Assembly (NCBI GenBank): GCA_012845835.1
Contig: JABAKD010000016.1
Location: forward strand, 13,753,020 to 13,817,019
DNA: 64,000 bases
DNA from: Undaria pinnatifida
Taxonomy: Eukaryota > Sar > Phaeophyceae > Laminariales > Alariaceae
Reading direction: 5' to 3'
This document shows positions 1 through 10,589 of this stretch, one piece after another. Numbering within the stretch: position 1 is the first letter of the stretch; each line of letters starts with the position of its first letter. Position numbers and translations under genes: made by a program. Under the pieces are notes generated by a model, which saw nothing but the letters and a program-made list of their open reading frames with translations, had not been told where the DNA came from and did not search any database.

Positions 1-59
1 ATTCAGCCCAAGCAGTACATACCAGGCATCAGGTATGTATTAGTCAGATTGATTACTCG

Positions 60-230
60 CAAGACCACCCGGTTGACGCTTGCACAGGCGACACTACTGC
101 TGCTGTAGTTCCAAGGGACTCACCCACCTAGGACACACGCCCAGTAATACGCGCGACCGGAGTATGACACACAGCTTGCAAAGATGAGTTTCGACGAAAT
201 GTTGGATCTCGCCGCTGCAGTGTATTTATT
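60..230 (-). repeat. Diverged copy of the CAGCTGTGAGATCGA dispersed family
   Basis: Matches the reverse complement of the family seen in full at 3,430-3,690. It keeps the GGACACAC, CGCGCGACCGGAGTAT, AGCTTGCAAAGATGAGTTTCGACGAAAT and GCTGCAGTGTATTT blocks, but the outer portion is eroded. Confidence 0.6.
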
Positions 231-436
231 ATTTTCATGGTACTGGTATTAACGAGGGATTTTGAAGGTTCACCATCCGGCCCGTGGCTCGGGTCAGGGG
301 GCTTTCAAAAACTCGCGGGTCGAGTCGGGTCGGTCAAGAGATAGCCGAAATCTCATGGGTCGGGTTGGGTAGGGGCACGAGAATATCAAAATCTGACGGG
401 TCGGGTCAGATCGCCGTGTTCTGATCCTGCCCTTGA

Positions 437-1227
437 GGCCATTTCTTATGCAGTCGGATTTGTCAGTCGAAAACGGCCTTTTTCAACGACTGAAGCCCTA
501 ATCGGGTTTTCTTGCGCAGTCGAAAAAGGGCTTTTTCGACTCAAGTTTTTTCGACTGAGAATTCCGACCGGCGGATCCAGTCGAAAAACTCGACTTTTTC
601 GACTGGATCCTCCAGTCGAAAAACCCATTCAAAAAAGTTTTACACGTGTTTTTTCAACCGATCGCATCTCCCATTCCACCACCAAACACACACCCACACG
701 GCCACACGGCCACACACCCATACCAGATACCACACTGCAGTATCATACAAGGCGCTGACGCTGGCGTGGCTATCCCTGCTGTTGCTTCTCGCAGCAAGTC
801 GGCGTGGCGCATTCCTAGTTCCGCTCGCCAGCAGCGTGTATCACACGACGGCAGCAGCGCGCGGTCTCGATCCCATGCTGCTAACAACGGCTGCACCTGC
901 TGTAACTTTGGCGGCTCTCGGCTGAGTGCAACTCCACGAACGTAGCTTTGGCGGCTTTCGGCTAAGCCCAAAGCCACCAACTCGCTGGGACGAAGGTTCG
1001 TCGAGCCGTTGCTCGCGGAGACAGCGCGGAGCACAGAGCTGCCAACCGATTTCGCCTGCTGTACAGCAGTACTCCCTCACACCAATCGCCTCTAGGAAGA
1101 GCACAAAAACTATAAAATCAACTCGACTGACGATAAGAAATAGGACCAGAAGAATCCAGTCGAAAAAAAAGTCCAGTCGAAAAGGGCCGTTTTCGACTGG
1201 CGGAATCCGACTGCATAAGAAATGGCC
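437..1227. mobile_element. Non-autonomous TIR DNA transposon with TGA target duplication
   Basis: Ends are inverted repeats starting GGCCATTTCTTATGCAGTCG (left from 437; reverse complement ending at 1227), flanked on both sides by TGA (434-436 and 1228-1230), read as a 3-bp target-site duplication. The subterminal zones carry about ten copies of GTCGAAAA in both orientations, as expected for transposase-binding repeats. No transposase frame is visible in the 791 bp, so it would depend on an element elsewhere. A 3-bp duplication suits PIF/Harbinger or CACTA groups; the superfamily is inference. Confidence 0.65.
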
Positions 1228-2009
1228 TGAGAAGCGCGATTCGACCCCGCGAAAGGCCCTGGTGTTAACTATGTAATACCAGGTATGTACGACATTAAGG
1301 CTAAAGTATGGACTTGTTTGGGATAGTCGGTGTTTACTTGCCGAGTTACTTGCGCAGTGGCTATATATATATTTTTTGTCTTTCGAGAGCTTTTTCTCCC
1401 GTCTTCAACTTGCACAACCCCGCGATTTAAACCAACGTCATTCCGAAGGGGAAGCTTGCATTATGATCAAGAGAATAGAACACACTCCAGTTGTGTAATT
1501 CACTGCACGCGTAATGCTAGAAGGCGATGGTTGGGGCGGCGGGGAAGGGGGGGGTGGGGGAGGGTCTAAATGAAGCTTGACTACGATACCATATACATGA
1601 AATGGAGTTACTGCTGCATGGGTGGCTCGAAATGTAAAAGCTCATGTCACCTGTCGGATACGTATTGTTTGCAACTCTGGCGGATATTGATTTTTGGTGG
1701 GGCAGGTGGCGAGGGGGTTGGGGACGTGGCGGGGTGGAGTTGGAGGGGTTGTTAGGGCGGGGGGGGGGGGGGGCGAAGGTGGAGACGATCTTCAATTACT
1801 CATGCCAGGGTACATACAGAAAAACCAGCAATCAATGTAGGATTCGGTACGAAGTTTGTGGAGGCGGTATTGAATTCGGGAAACGGGGGCCAGAGGGCCC
1901 CGGCGAGCGAGAGTGAACACGAGGGTCAGAGAGAAGAGGCGGCGGGTCGTTCTCAGCTAGCAACGACGCATTGGAAGCAGGTGCACATCGCCTAGTACTT
2001 CATCGAATT

Positions 2010-2044
2010 CCCACCCACCCACCCACCCACCCACCCACCCACCC
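2010..2044. repeat. (CCCA)n simple repeat
   Basis: Uninterrupted run of about eight CCAC/CCCA tetramers. Confidence 0.9.
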
Positions 2045-2410
2045 TATCGCTCAAAAGAGGGGAAGGGGTGGGCACAGCGGAACCCAGTAATTGTTGGGGT
2101 AGAGATGTCTCGCTCGGAGACGCGAGGGCATGAGTTTTGTATCGTGAGTTGGGGGCGGGTTAGTCTGATAGGAAGCACCTTCTGCTGTGTAGAACGTGAA
2201 CGGGGTGTTTTTTCACAAGCAAAAGTAAGGGTTTTAGTTTTTACGCGTTCTTCATAATTTGCGGAAGGAATAATAATGCCAGAATTCTTGAGCCGAAACA
2301 AACAAAGGCATACCAGGTATACCATAAGCACCATTTTTAGTACATACCCTGGCATAATACTCGTTTTATAGGGAAATCCAAAACCACCACGAATCTTTAT
2401 TAAAAAAATA

Positions 2411-2650
2411 TAAACACACTCCAGCTGTGAGATCCAAGATTTCGTCAAAACTATTATGTTTGTGAGCTGCGTGATTCTCCGATCGCGCGTATTACTGGGT
2501 GTGTGTCCTCATCAAGGATATAGGTCGGCGACTCCCCTTGGAACTACAGTGTAGCTTGTACCAGGGTCAACTGGGTGATATTAATGAATCTGTGCGCGGA
2601 AGCTATAAAACCCGTTTCTGAGGGGGGCCAAATCTGACGGCTGTGGTGGA
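2411..2650 (+). repeat. Full-length copy of the CAGCTGTGAGATCGA family
   Basis: About 240 bp, from ACACTCCAGCTGTGAGATC through the TCGGCGACTCCCCTTG core to CTGACGGCTGTGG. Same orientation as the 3,430 copy and inverted relative to the 2,925 copy, so the two neighbours form a foldback pair. Confidence 0.75.
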
Positions 2651-2924
2651 CGGGAGGAATTTTTTTTTACGTTCATGTCATTTTAACGTCAATGCTATTT
2701 ATAGTGACTTTTTTTTTCCGTACAAAACGAGTACTGCAGCAGTACGAATGGTACTTGCGGTATGCGTTATATACCCTAGCCTTTACAACAGGTTTACAAC
2801 ATACCCTGGGATGAATGAATTCAAGGTCGTCTATTATTAACGATAGATGCACTACTTTTTTTTAATGACAACGTAAAAACAACACGACATATATTTTGCT
2901 CCCAAACTGATGCGTTTCCTTCCA

Positions 2925-3160
2925 CAGCTGTCGGATTTTGTCCCCCTCAAAAACGGGTTTTGTAGTTTCCGCGCACAGACTGACTAACATCACCCTGTTG
3001 ACCCTGATAGCTACACTGTACAAGTAGTTTCAAGGGGCGTCGCCGACCTATATCCTCAATGAGGACACACAACCCGTAATGCGCGCGATCGGAGTATCAA
3101 ACAAAGCTTGCAAGGATGCGTTTCGACAAAATCTTCGATCTCACAGCTGGAGTGTGTTTT
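2925..3160 (-). repeat. Full-length copy of the CAGCTGTGAGATCGA family (reverse)
   Basis: Runs from CCACAGCTGTCGGATTTTG to CACAGCTGGAGTGTG, the reverse complement of the 2,411 and 3,430 copies, with scattered substitutions. Confidence 0.75.
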
Positions 3161-3405
3161 TATTTTTGAATATTTTACTCCCGTTCACCTCATTGTTTTT
3201 CTTCGAAATATTGGGCATTTGCATTTAGCATGCGGGCAGAATATTGATTATTTGGCTCCTAATGAGTACACGATGGAGTGTATTTTTATTTTTTGTAATA
3301 TTTTTCTCCCGTTTACCTCATCGTTTTTCTTTGAAATATTGGGCATCTGCATTTAGCATGCGTGCAGGATATTGATTCTATGGCTCCTAATGAGTACACA
3401 ATGGT
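3148..3405. repeat. Two-copy tandem duplication, unit about 128 bp
   Basis: Two consecutive units share GGAGTGT..TTTTATTTTT, CTCCCGTT.ACCTCAT, GAAATATTGGGCAT, TGCATTTAGCATGCG and GGCTCCTAATGAGTACAC. The junction is near 3,277. The left edge overlaps the end of the neighbouring dispersed repeat. Confidence 0.75.
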
Positions 3406-3429
3406 GTGTCACCTGGGCCATGTATATTA

Positions 3430-4530
3430 TGAAAATAAAAAAACACTCCAGCTGTGAGATCGAATATTTTGTCGAAACTCATCTTTGCAAGCTGTGTGTG
3501 ATACTCCGATCGCGCGTATTGCGGGTTGTGTGTCCTCATTAAGGATATAGGTCGGCGACTCCCCTTGCAACTACAATGTAGCTATCAGGGTCAACAGGGT
3601 GATGTTAGTCAGTCTGTGCGCGGAAACTATAAAACCCGTTCCTGAGGGGGACAAAATCTGACGGCTGTGGAAGTAAATGCATCAGTTTATCAAGTGAATC
3701 CTGTAAGTCGTACAACCGGTGAGGGGAGGGCGGAGTTTTTAAGGGCGTGGGGGCATGGGTTTGAACAAGAGGGAGCGGGGGGGGGGGGGGGGGGGGGGGG
3801 CGGGGCAACTCAATCTGTGCGTGGAAACTATAAATCCTTCAAGGGCTTATATCTGACGGTTTTGGAAGGATGCACCAGTTTATTATGTGTATCCTGTAAG
3901 TCGTATAACCAGTGATGAGAGGGCGGAGTGTTCGGAGGGGTGGGTTGGGGGAGAGGGGGGGGGTTGGGGCACAAGGCTTTTTAACAGCTTTAGGTCGCAT
4001 AGATGAATATTATATGTAGGGGTTTGCTATACGCGTGGTGCTAGGTCTAGGCGATCGTGCGGGTGGTGGGGAAGGAGGAGGCGTTGGGGGGTGTTGGGGG
4101 GAGGGGTGAAGTAAAGCTACGTCATGCTAGAAAGAAAATGACGTGATGTCAATTGCGTAGAAGTATTTACTACTCTGGCCGATTTCGATTATAGGTGAAT
4201 CGTTTGAACAAGAAGGAACGTGGAAAAACAAAAGATGGGGGGAGGGGGGGGGGGGGAGGGGCGGAAATGAATTGGAGCTACGGCATGAATGGCTAGAAAT
4301 ATAATGACGTGATATCAGCTGGCTTGTAGTGTTCGCTACTCTGGCAGATTTTGATTTTGGTGGGGCGTTTGAACAAAAGGGATCGGGGGGGGCGGGAGGC
4401 GGGGGTCGGGCGGGACACTTCAATATGTGCGCGGAAACTAAAAATCCTTGAAGGGGACAAATCTGACGGTTGTAGCAAGATACATCCCTTTATATCACCT
4501 GCGTGGTATTGTTTATTATTTTAGCAGATT
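3430..4530. repeat. Left arm of a large imperfect inverted repeat
   Basis: Begins with a full CAGCTGTGAGATCGA-family copy (3,430-3,690) and continues with blocks (TATCAAGTGAATCCTGTAAG, GGTGAGGGGAGGGCGGAGTT, GAAACTATAAATCCTT, ATACATCCCTTTATATCACC). These reappear in reverse order and complement at 5,460-6,820. Poly-G tracts of variable length interrupt the arms. Confidence 0.7.
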
Positions 4531-5017
4531 TGGTGTTATTAATAGCTTCATAATTTGTTATTGTAGATGGATCGCAAGATAGAGTATTTCAAGCGATAGG
4601 TACAACCATGTAATTACAATGACTTTACCGCGCCGGTGTGGGGCTCTGAAGTCGCCAATTCTAAGACAAGAGATACATATTACAAATACAGCAAGCGAGG
4701 TGATGTGGTTATGCTATGTCACCACTATTGAACACGATGGGGAGAGGTGCAAATCGTCATTGTTTGAAAGGAGCGCTTGATGTACCCGCGCTCAAATGAC
4801 GTAACTTCGTTAGGCATATGCTGGTGCGTTTGGTAGAGGTTGTCAGGCGATCATGCAGACGGCAGGTGGGCACGAAATGCCCTGCGTAATAGGTTGGTAG
4901 TGTGGTCTACTTCAGTTTTAACATATCTGCCTGTGCTTCCTCGTCACATTATTGTTTTCTAGTGTACGATTATAGGCCCTGTTTCCCCCCCCCTTTCCTC
5001 CCCTATATAAAGCCGGT

Positions 5018-5090
5018 CACTCCGGTGGCGTATCAGGTTATCCTCGATTCTGGTATAGGTCAGTTTCGTGAGTTCGAGCCCCGCCGAGTG
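5018..5090 (+). other. tRNA-like 73-bp segment (possible tRNA-derived SINE head)
   Basis: CACTCCGG and CCGAGTG at the two ends pair with one bulge. TGGCGTATCAGG resembles a Pol III A box and AGTTCGAGCCC a B box, at normal spacing. The D-stem does not pair and the anticodon stem is weak, so this is not called a functional tRNA. It sits in the spacer between the arms of the inverted repeat. Confidence 0.25.
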
Positions 5091-5459
5091 CATACTCGTA
5101 TAAGTTCGTGGGGACTTTTTCTTGTGCACAATTTGACTTGCGGAAAGCGCGAGAGCGTGAGTTAGCATACTCGATGAAAAATCGACGAGCAGTGGGATTG
5201 CTGAACCCTATGCGCGATAAAAATTGAAGGCAAGAGCCGGGGGGAAGAAGGGACGACACCTGTGACCACGGCTTGTCCAGAAGCTGGAAAGTAGATGTGT
5301 GTGAAAAAAAAAATATATATATATATACGTACGATATATATATATGTACTTGTCGATTGAAATATTCTATCTCTCGATCCATGTACAATAACAAAATATG
5401 AAGCTTTCAACACGTTGTTTACTACACCTAAAAACTGGGTTGCATACTACATGTAACAT

Positions 5460-6820
5460 CAAACCTTCCACAATAATAAACATTACCAGGCGGGTGATAT
5501 AAAGGGGTGTCTTGCTACAACCGTCAGATTCGTCCCCTTTACTCGTAAGGGTTTATCGTTTCCGCGCACATATTGAAATGCCCCCCCCCCCCCCCCGATC
5601 CCTCTTGTTCAAACGCCCCACCTGAAATCAAAATCTACCGGAGTAAAACACTACCAGCCAGCTGATGTCATCTCATTATCCTTCTAGCCATCCATGCCGT
5701 AGCTCCAACTCATCTTTGCCCTCCTCCCCCCCCCCCCCCCCCCTCCCCCCGGTTTGTTCCCCGCCCAGTTCGTTTAAACGCCCCACTTACAATCGAAATC
5801 GGCCAGAGTAATAAACACTTCTACGCAATTGATATTACGTCATTATCTTTCTAGCTATCCATGAGGTAGCTTTTATTCATCCCCCCTCCCCCCCTCCAAC
5901 GCCCCCTCCTTCCCCACACCCCGCACGATCGCCTAGACCCAGCACCGCGCGTATAGCAAGCCCCAACATATATGATTAATACGTGCGATCGGAGTATTAC
6001 ACACAATGGTGCCAAGATGAGTTTCGACCAAATCCTTGATCTCACAGCTGGAGTGTATTTTGATATTAAATGTGACCTGAACCTCTTGAAAACCCTCCCC
6101 CCCCACCCACCCCCCCTTTTTTTTTCTCGCTTTCTCTTGCTCAAACACCCCACCTATTATCGAAATCCGCCAGAGTAATAAAGACTTCCACGCCCTGGTA
6201 TCACCTCATTATCGTTTTAGAGCCGTCCATGCCGCTGCTGCAATCCCCCCCCCCCCCGCCCCCAACGCCCCCTCCTTCCCCACCACCCGCAACATCGCCT
6301 AGACCTAGCACCACGCGTATAGAAAACCCCTACATCTATGCGACCTAAAGCCCTCCCCCCCCCCCCCCCCCCCCCCCTCACATCCCCCCCCCTCCCCCAC
6401 AAAAAGGATTTATAGTTTCCACGCACAAATTAAGCTGCCCACTTGTCCCTCCCCCCCTTCCCCCCCTCCCGCCCCCCTTTTAATCAAAATCAGGCCCTTA
6501 CGTCCTTGAAAACTCCGCCCTCCCTTCACCGGTTATTCGACTTACAGGATTCACTTGATAAACTGATATATTTCCTTCCACAGCTGTCAGATTTTGTCCC
6601 CCTCAGAAACGGGTTTTATAGTTTCCGCGCACAGACTGCCTAACATCACCCTGTTGACCCTGATAGACTGCACTGTAGTTGCAAGGGGAGTCGCCGACCT
6701 ATATCCTTAATGAGGACACACAACCCGTAATACGCGCGATCGGAGTATCACACACAGCTTGCAAAGATGAGTTTCGACAAAATATTCGATCTCACAGCTG
6801 GAGTGTACTTTAATTTTTAT
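5460..6820. repeat. Right arm of the large imperfect inverted repeat
   Basis: Reverse complement of the 3,430-4,530 arm, ending with a full dispersed-family copy (6,570-6,820, minus orientation). A second partial family copy lies inside it at about 5,985-6,055. The arm is longer than its partner because part of it (about 5,640-5,900 versus 6,130-6,310) is itself duplicated. Confidence 0.65.
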
Positions 6821-7069
6821 ATTATGTAAACAATCGTTTGGGAACCTTGGCTATTTGGGTACACCTGCCGTCAATAGCGTTAATCAAACAAGCAAGCCTG
6901 GTGATTTTGTGTGATGGGACAACCATATCTTGGAATCTATGTGATAAGCACAAGCAGATCATTGACACAAGATGACAATTTGGAAAGGTATTATATTTAA
7001 AAAATAAAAGTACACTCCAGCTGTTGAGATCGAAGATGTTGTCGAAACTCATCTTTGCAAGCTGTGTGT

Positions 7070-7275
7070 GATACTCGTACTATTAATAGCATATTCGCTT
7101 TTTTTGGGACCCAAACGTAGCGACGAAAAAAACGTCGATCGCGATTTTATCAAGAGTCTACTCAATAGTATGATGATACTCGTACTAACATCTTAGCTGA
7201 TTTTGGGACCCAACCGTAGCAAGGAAAAAGCGACGATCGCGATTTTATCATCAAGAGTCTACTCAATAGTATGAT
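7070..7275. repeat. Two-copy tandem duplication, unit about 115 bp
   Basis: Both units contain GATACTCGTACTA, TTTTGGGACCCAA.CGTAGC, CGATCGCGATTTTATCA and AGAGTCTACTCAATAGTATG. The first copy is directly preceded by a partial dispersed-family copy (7,010-7,075). Confidence 0.8.
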
Positions 7276-8354
7276 GCTATGCAGAATATTATCGAAGTAT
7301 GAGAAAATATGGGTTTTGTACGTACGTAAGAAGTTTGACCAATCAGATCGATGCGGTAATTCATGGTCTTATGAGCGATAGCATTGGGCACACCTGGCCC
7401 AGCTGTGTAGGCGACGACCTGCACGCGGAGCGCGTAGGGGAGCAGAGTCATAGCTTACAGGTCCAAGGTGTGATACAGACTGGTTTAAGTTCCCACCCAC
7501 CCGCCCGTGCTTTTGAGGGAGTCAGTGGAGGGGGAGTTAATCGGTCGCAGTAACGTTGCGCGTGTTTGTTACTGTTTTGGCAAACGTACCCGTTTTCGCT
7601 GAAGATGCGACGGGGTTTCGTAGATTGCGCAGGTTTGCGGTGGGTGCTAGCCGCATCAGTGTTATAGCGTGGTGCAAGGGGTGTTCGTTGTTGTGTTTTC
7701 TTTTTCAGCATGTGTAATATCTGAGTATCCCTCCGTGCGGTGGGGGTACGTATGACTGTGTTACGCAGATATTATGTTGATAGTTAACAGCGAACGTTGT
7801 GGCAGTGCATCGGCTCGGATTTAGCGCGCAATCTGAAAGTGTGGGAGAGGGGAATTATCCGTATATTGGCAAGTAAGTGCATTTGTTTAATGTGCATGGT
7901 GTGTGCAGGCGTGCAAATTTTATAGCATATTTATTACACGCGTGTGTACGTTTTTTTATATGCTGCACGCTATAGGCGGTTGCCTCGTATGTCTTCTTCG
8001 AGTTGCCAACGATTGTTCGTCGTTGGTTGTTGGCTGGCGTCGAGAGTTCGATGTCGCCTGTTGGGTTGGGAGTTGACTCGTGTATACGGATGTTAGCGTG
8101 GGGTTGCCGGCGGGGCAGCCCCGGGGTATTCCCATCTCCAACCCCCCTCTCCGGGCGGGGGGTTGCGCATTAATATGATACAACTTCGAAAGCAAAGTGC
8201 AAACATACGTATACCATACCTGGTATCATACAATGTACTGTATCATAGTTCTCAATATTTCACGGTGCAATATTTGCATGTACCATGTATGTGTCATGTT
8301 TGTGTGTACCCATCCGACAATAATGTATAATGCTAATATTTTAAAATATGGAAA

Positions 8355-8610
8355 ATACACTTCAGCTGTGAGATCGACCCGACCAAAAACGATTTCTTGA
8401 TCAAAACTCAGGTTTGCAACCAGCGTGAAATATTTCGATCGCGCGTGTTACGGGGTGTGTGGACTATACCCTCGTGAAGGACACTACAACAGGTCGGTGA
8501 CTCCCCTGCTAATGCCAGGGTCAAGAGGACTAACACGTTCAGCCTAGTTCTGCTCACGGAAACTGTGTAATAACCCGCATGACGGGGACAAAAACAGACA
8601 TCTAGATTCT
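8355..8610 (+). repeat. Diverged full-length copy of the CAGCTGTGAGATCGA family
   Basis: Keeps CAGCTGTGAGATCGACC, CGATCGCGCGTGTTACGGGG, GTCGGTGACTCCCC, CAGGGTCAAGAGGA and CTCACGGAAACTGTG in the family order, with indels. Confidence 0.65.
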
Positions 8611-9264
8611 GTAGAACTCAGTATGCATGAAACAGTAACTATTATAGTGTGAGTTAGCTTACGCCGTGGGCTACTTGGGTCTACCGGGTTTGTACGCAAG
8701 TTGCTGTGTGCTCCATGTATATGAGGCAGGCCAGCGGAGGTCCAGTCCAGGCCTGATGCTCGGGTTTTTGCTGTCGAGCCATGATGGAACATGCGGCGGA
8801 CGTTGATCGCTACTGCTCCGAAGTGATGTCTCTTCTGCTCTTGATGTAGTGCAATGGCAAACTCACACACCTGTATTGATCGATTGAATATCAACGAATG
8901 AGACCTGGCGTTCTGCATCAGGCGTTGGGCGGTGCACACTTGATCCTAAAGCTCTCCGAACGCCCATCTCACACACTACCAGGTAATACACAAACCAACT
9001 AAAGCGTGGATCCGAAACGCCAGATCCCTGCACTCTCTACAGATAGAAGCTCTTGCGCTAAAACAGAAATGATCGAAAGTGCGCCACCGTAGCCGATTGC
9101 TTTTGCTGTTCCAGGCAGCTTTCTCCATGGATTTTTTTTGGGTGGAGCGACCTTAGGCCACAAACTAGAGCACCTACCTGTAAACAGGGATTGGGGAAGG
9201 TCGGAATTCATATCGCGAAAAGCACGCAATGACTTCCTCCATACCAGGTATATATGAATATTAA

Positions 9265-9402
9265 AAAAGTTAAAATACACTCCAGCTGTGAGATCGATTT
9301 TTTTGTCGAAACTCATCTTTGCAAGCTGTGTGTGATACTCCGATCGCGCGTATTATGAATATTATAAAAATTAAAATGCACTCCAGCTGTGAGATCGAAT
9401 AT
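9265..9402 (+). repeat. Two truncated copies of the CAGCTGTGAGATCGA family
   Basis: The first copy (about 9,265-9,350) stops at CGATCGCGCGTATT, the usual truncation point. The second (about 9,372-9,402) keeps only the first 30 bp. Each is preceded by the same A/T-rich TATGAATATTA leader. Confidence 0.75.
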
Positions 9403-10480
9403 TTTATATATATATAGTTTTAATATATACCTGGTAGCATATTACAGCGTCAATACGTACGAGTTATCATCAATACGAGGTATTAGCTAATAACGTAACG
9501 TCGATGACTTGTCATGTTGTATCATGTGTGATGTGAAGACATTTACAATTGGACATGTTATGCTTACAAAAGTCTGTAGTCTACCCAGGTCCACCAGGTA
9601 ATATTTCATCAACACGTTTTTTACAGCTGTGTGCATCATACCTGTTAGATTACTGCTGTTACAGACGACCGGCCTGTTACACATCTGCTACCCCAGGCTG
9701 GTAGATCACTCACTGAGATGATACGTTGATGCCTTCCAACAAGTCACGATGTCACGATGGTGAGCGCGAGAGCGTCGGCGCGCCGCTCGGTAATGTAAAT
9801 GCCCGCAGGGTAACCTTTTGGTTGTTTTAGTCCGCTGTCGGGTATGATGATGGTGCGTATCAGGTGTCAGTTTGTGTTTATATTCCTTTATGCGGTGCTT
9901 CCGCGTGCGAGGGGCTATTTTTCCTTGTGTCTATTACACAGCAGTCGCTCTTTTTGCTTGCGCAGATTTTGTTCCCTTGGAACTGAACCCCACGAGAAAA
10001 TTATCGTCCCATTCCGCTTGTTTCTCGTTTTACTTCCTCCCTCTGGCAACAGCCACCAGTGCTCAGCCGCAGCTATACTTCGGGGCTATAGTTCGAAGTA
10101 TACCGGCGAACAGGGATTCAGCGTTAAGGCTACCGGCGATTTTTTTGCGCTATCATGTCTAACATTCTGCGATTGTGATGTGCGAATTGATTGGATTGTT
10201 TGTATATATAGTATCATACTGCTAACTAAGTGTGCCGTGTGCCGTTTGGAGAGGAGACTCGCGCGGCTGTTCAGGCGTGGATCTTTCTTGTACTTGGAAA
10301 GTATATTTCTTTCTGGTGCTACTGCTGTACTGGTATATGGTTGTGAGCAGGCTACAGCAGCAGATCGTCAGACTGCCTGGACGGACCCGAACTTTGTTAT
10401 CGGAGCACAGCAGTACGCGACAGGACCGAAAACGACTGAGAGGAGACTAAAACTCTCAACAATCGTTTTTTCCTCTCTGT

Positions 10481-10488
10481 TATATAAG
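10481..10488 (+). promoter_or_regulatory. TATA-box-like element upstream of the cyclin gene
   Basis: TATATAAG lies 102 nt upstream of the chosen start codon (10,590), the usual place for a core promoter with a short leader of about 70 nt. Position and sequence only; no transcript evidence. Confidence 0.4.
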
Positions 10489-10589
10489 TAGACTCTCGAA
10501 AGCGCGGTTTTATCGTACCTTGCTGGTGTAAAAACTCTCACAAAAATTACGGTTTGTTGATCTTTTGGTACGTGAAATTCCGCACGGCC

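Larger units (their letters stand above)
1..10480. other. Gene-poor, repeat-rich flank (no credible gene)
   Basis: I see no reading frame here with family similarity, splice-consistent structure or sustained coding composition. Short open frames exist on both strands, but they overlap repeats or homopolymer C/G tracts. The stretch is dominated by a 791-bp TIR element, at least ten full or partial copies of a short dispersed family, a large inverted repeat and several two-copy tandem duplications, listed separately. G- or C-runs of 12-25 nt recur at about 1,760, 3,780, 4,240, 5,580, 5,720 and 6,360. Confidence 0.7.

Noticed and set aside
5018-5090. Functional tRNA gene
   Set aside because: A- and B-box-like motifs and acceptor pairing are present, but the D-stem fails and the anticodon stem needs wobble pairs; at best a tRNA-derived relic.
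9844-10491. 215-codon frame just upstream of the cyclin gene
   Set aside because: No recognisable domain, Cys/Phe/Leu-rich composition unlike the confirmed exons, and it runs through the TATA-like element. Could be a chance frame in AT/GC-mixed DNA; transcript data could revive it.
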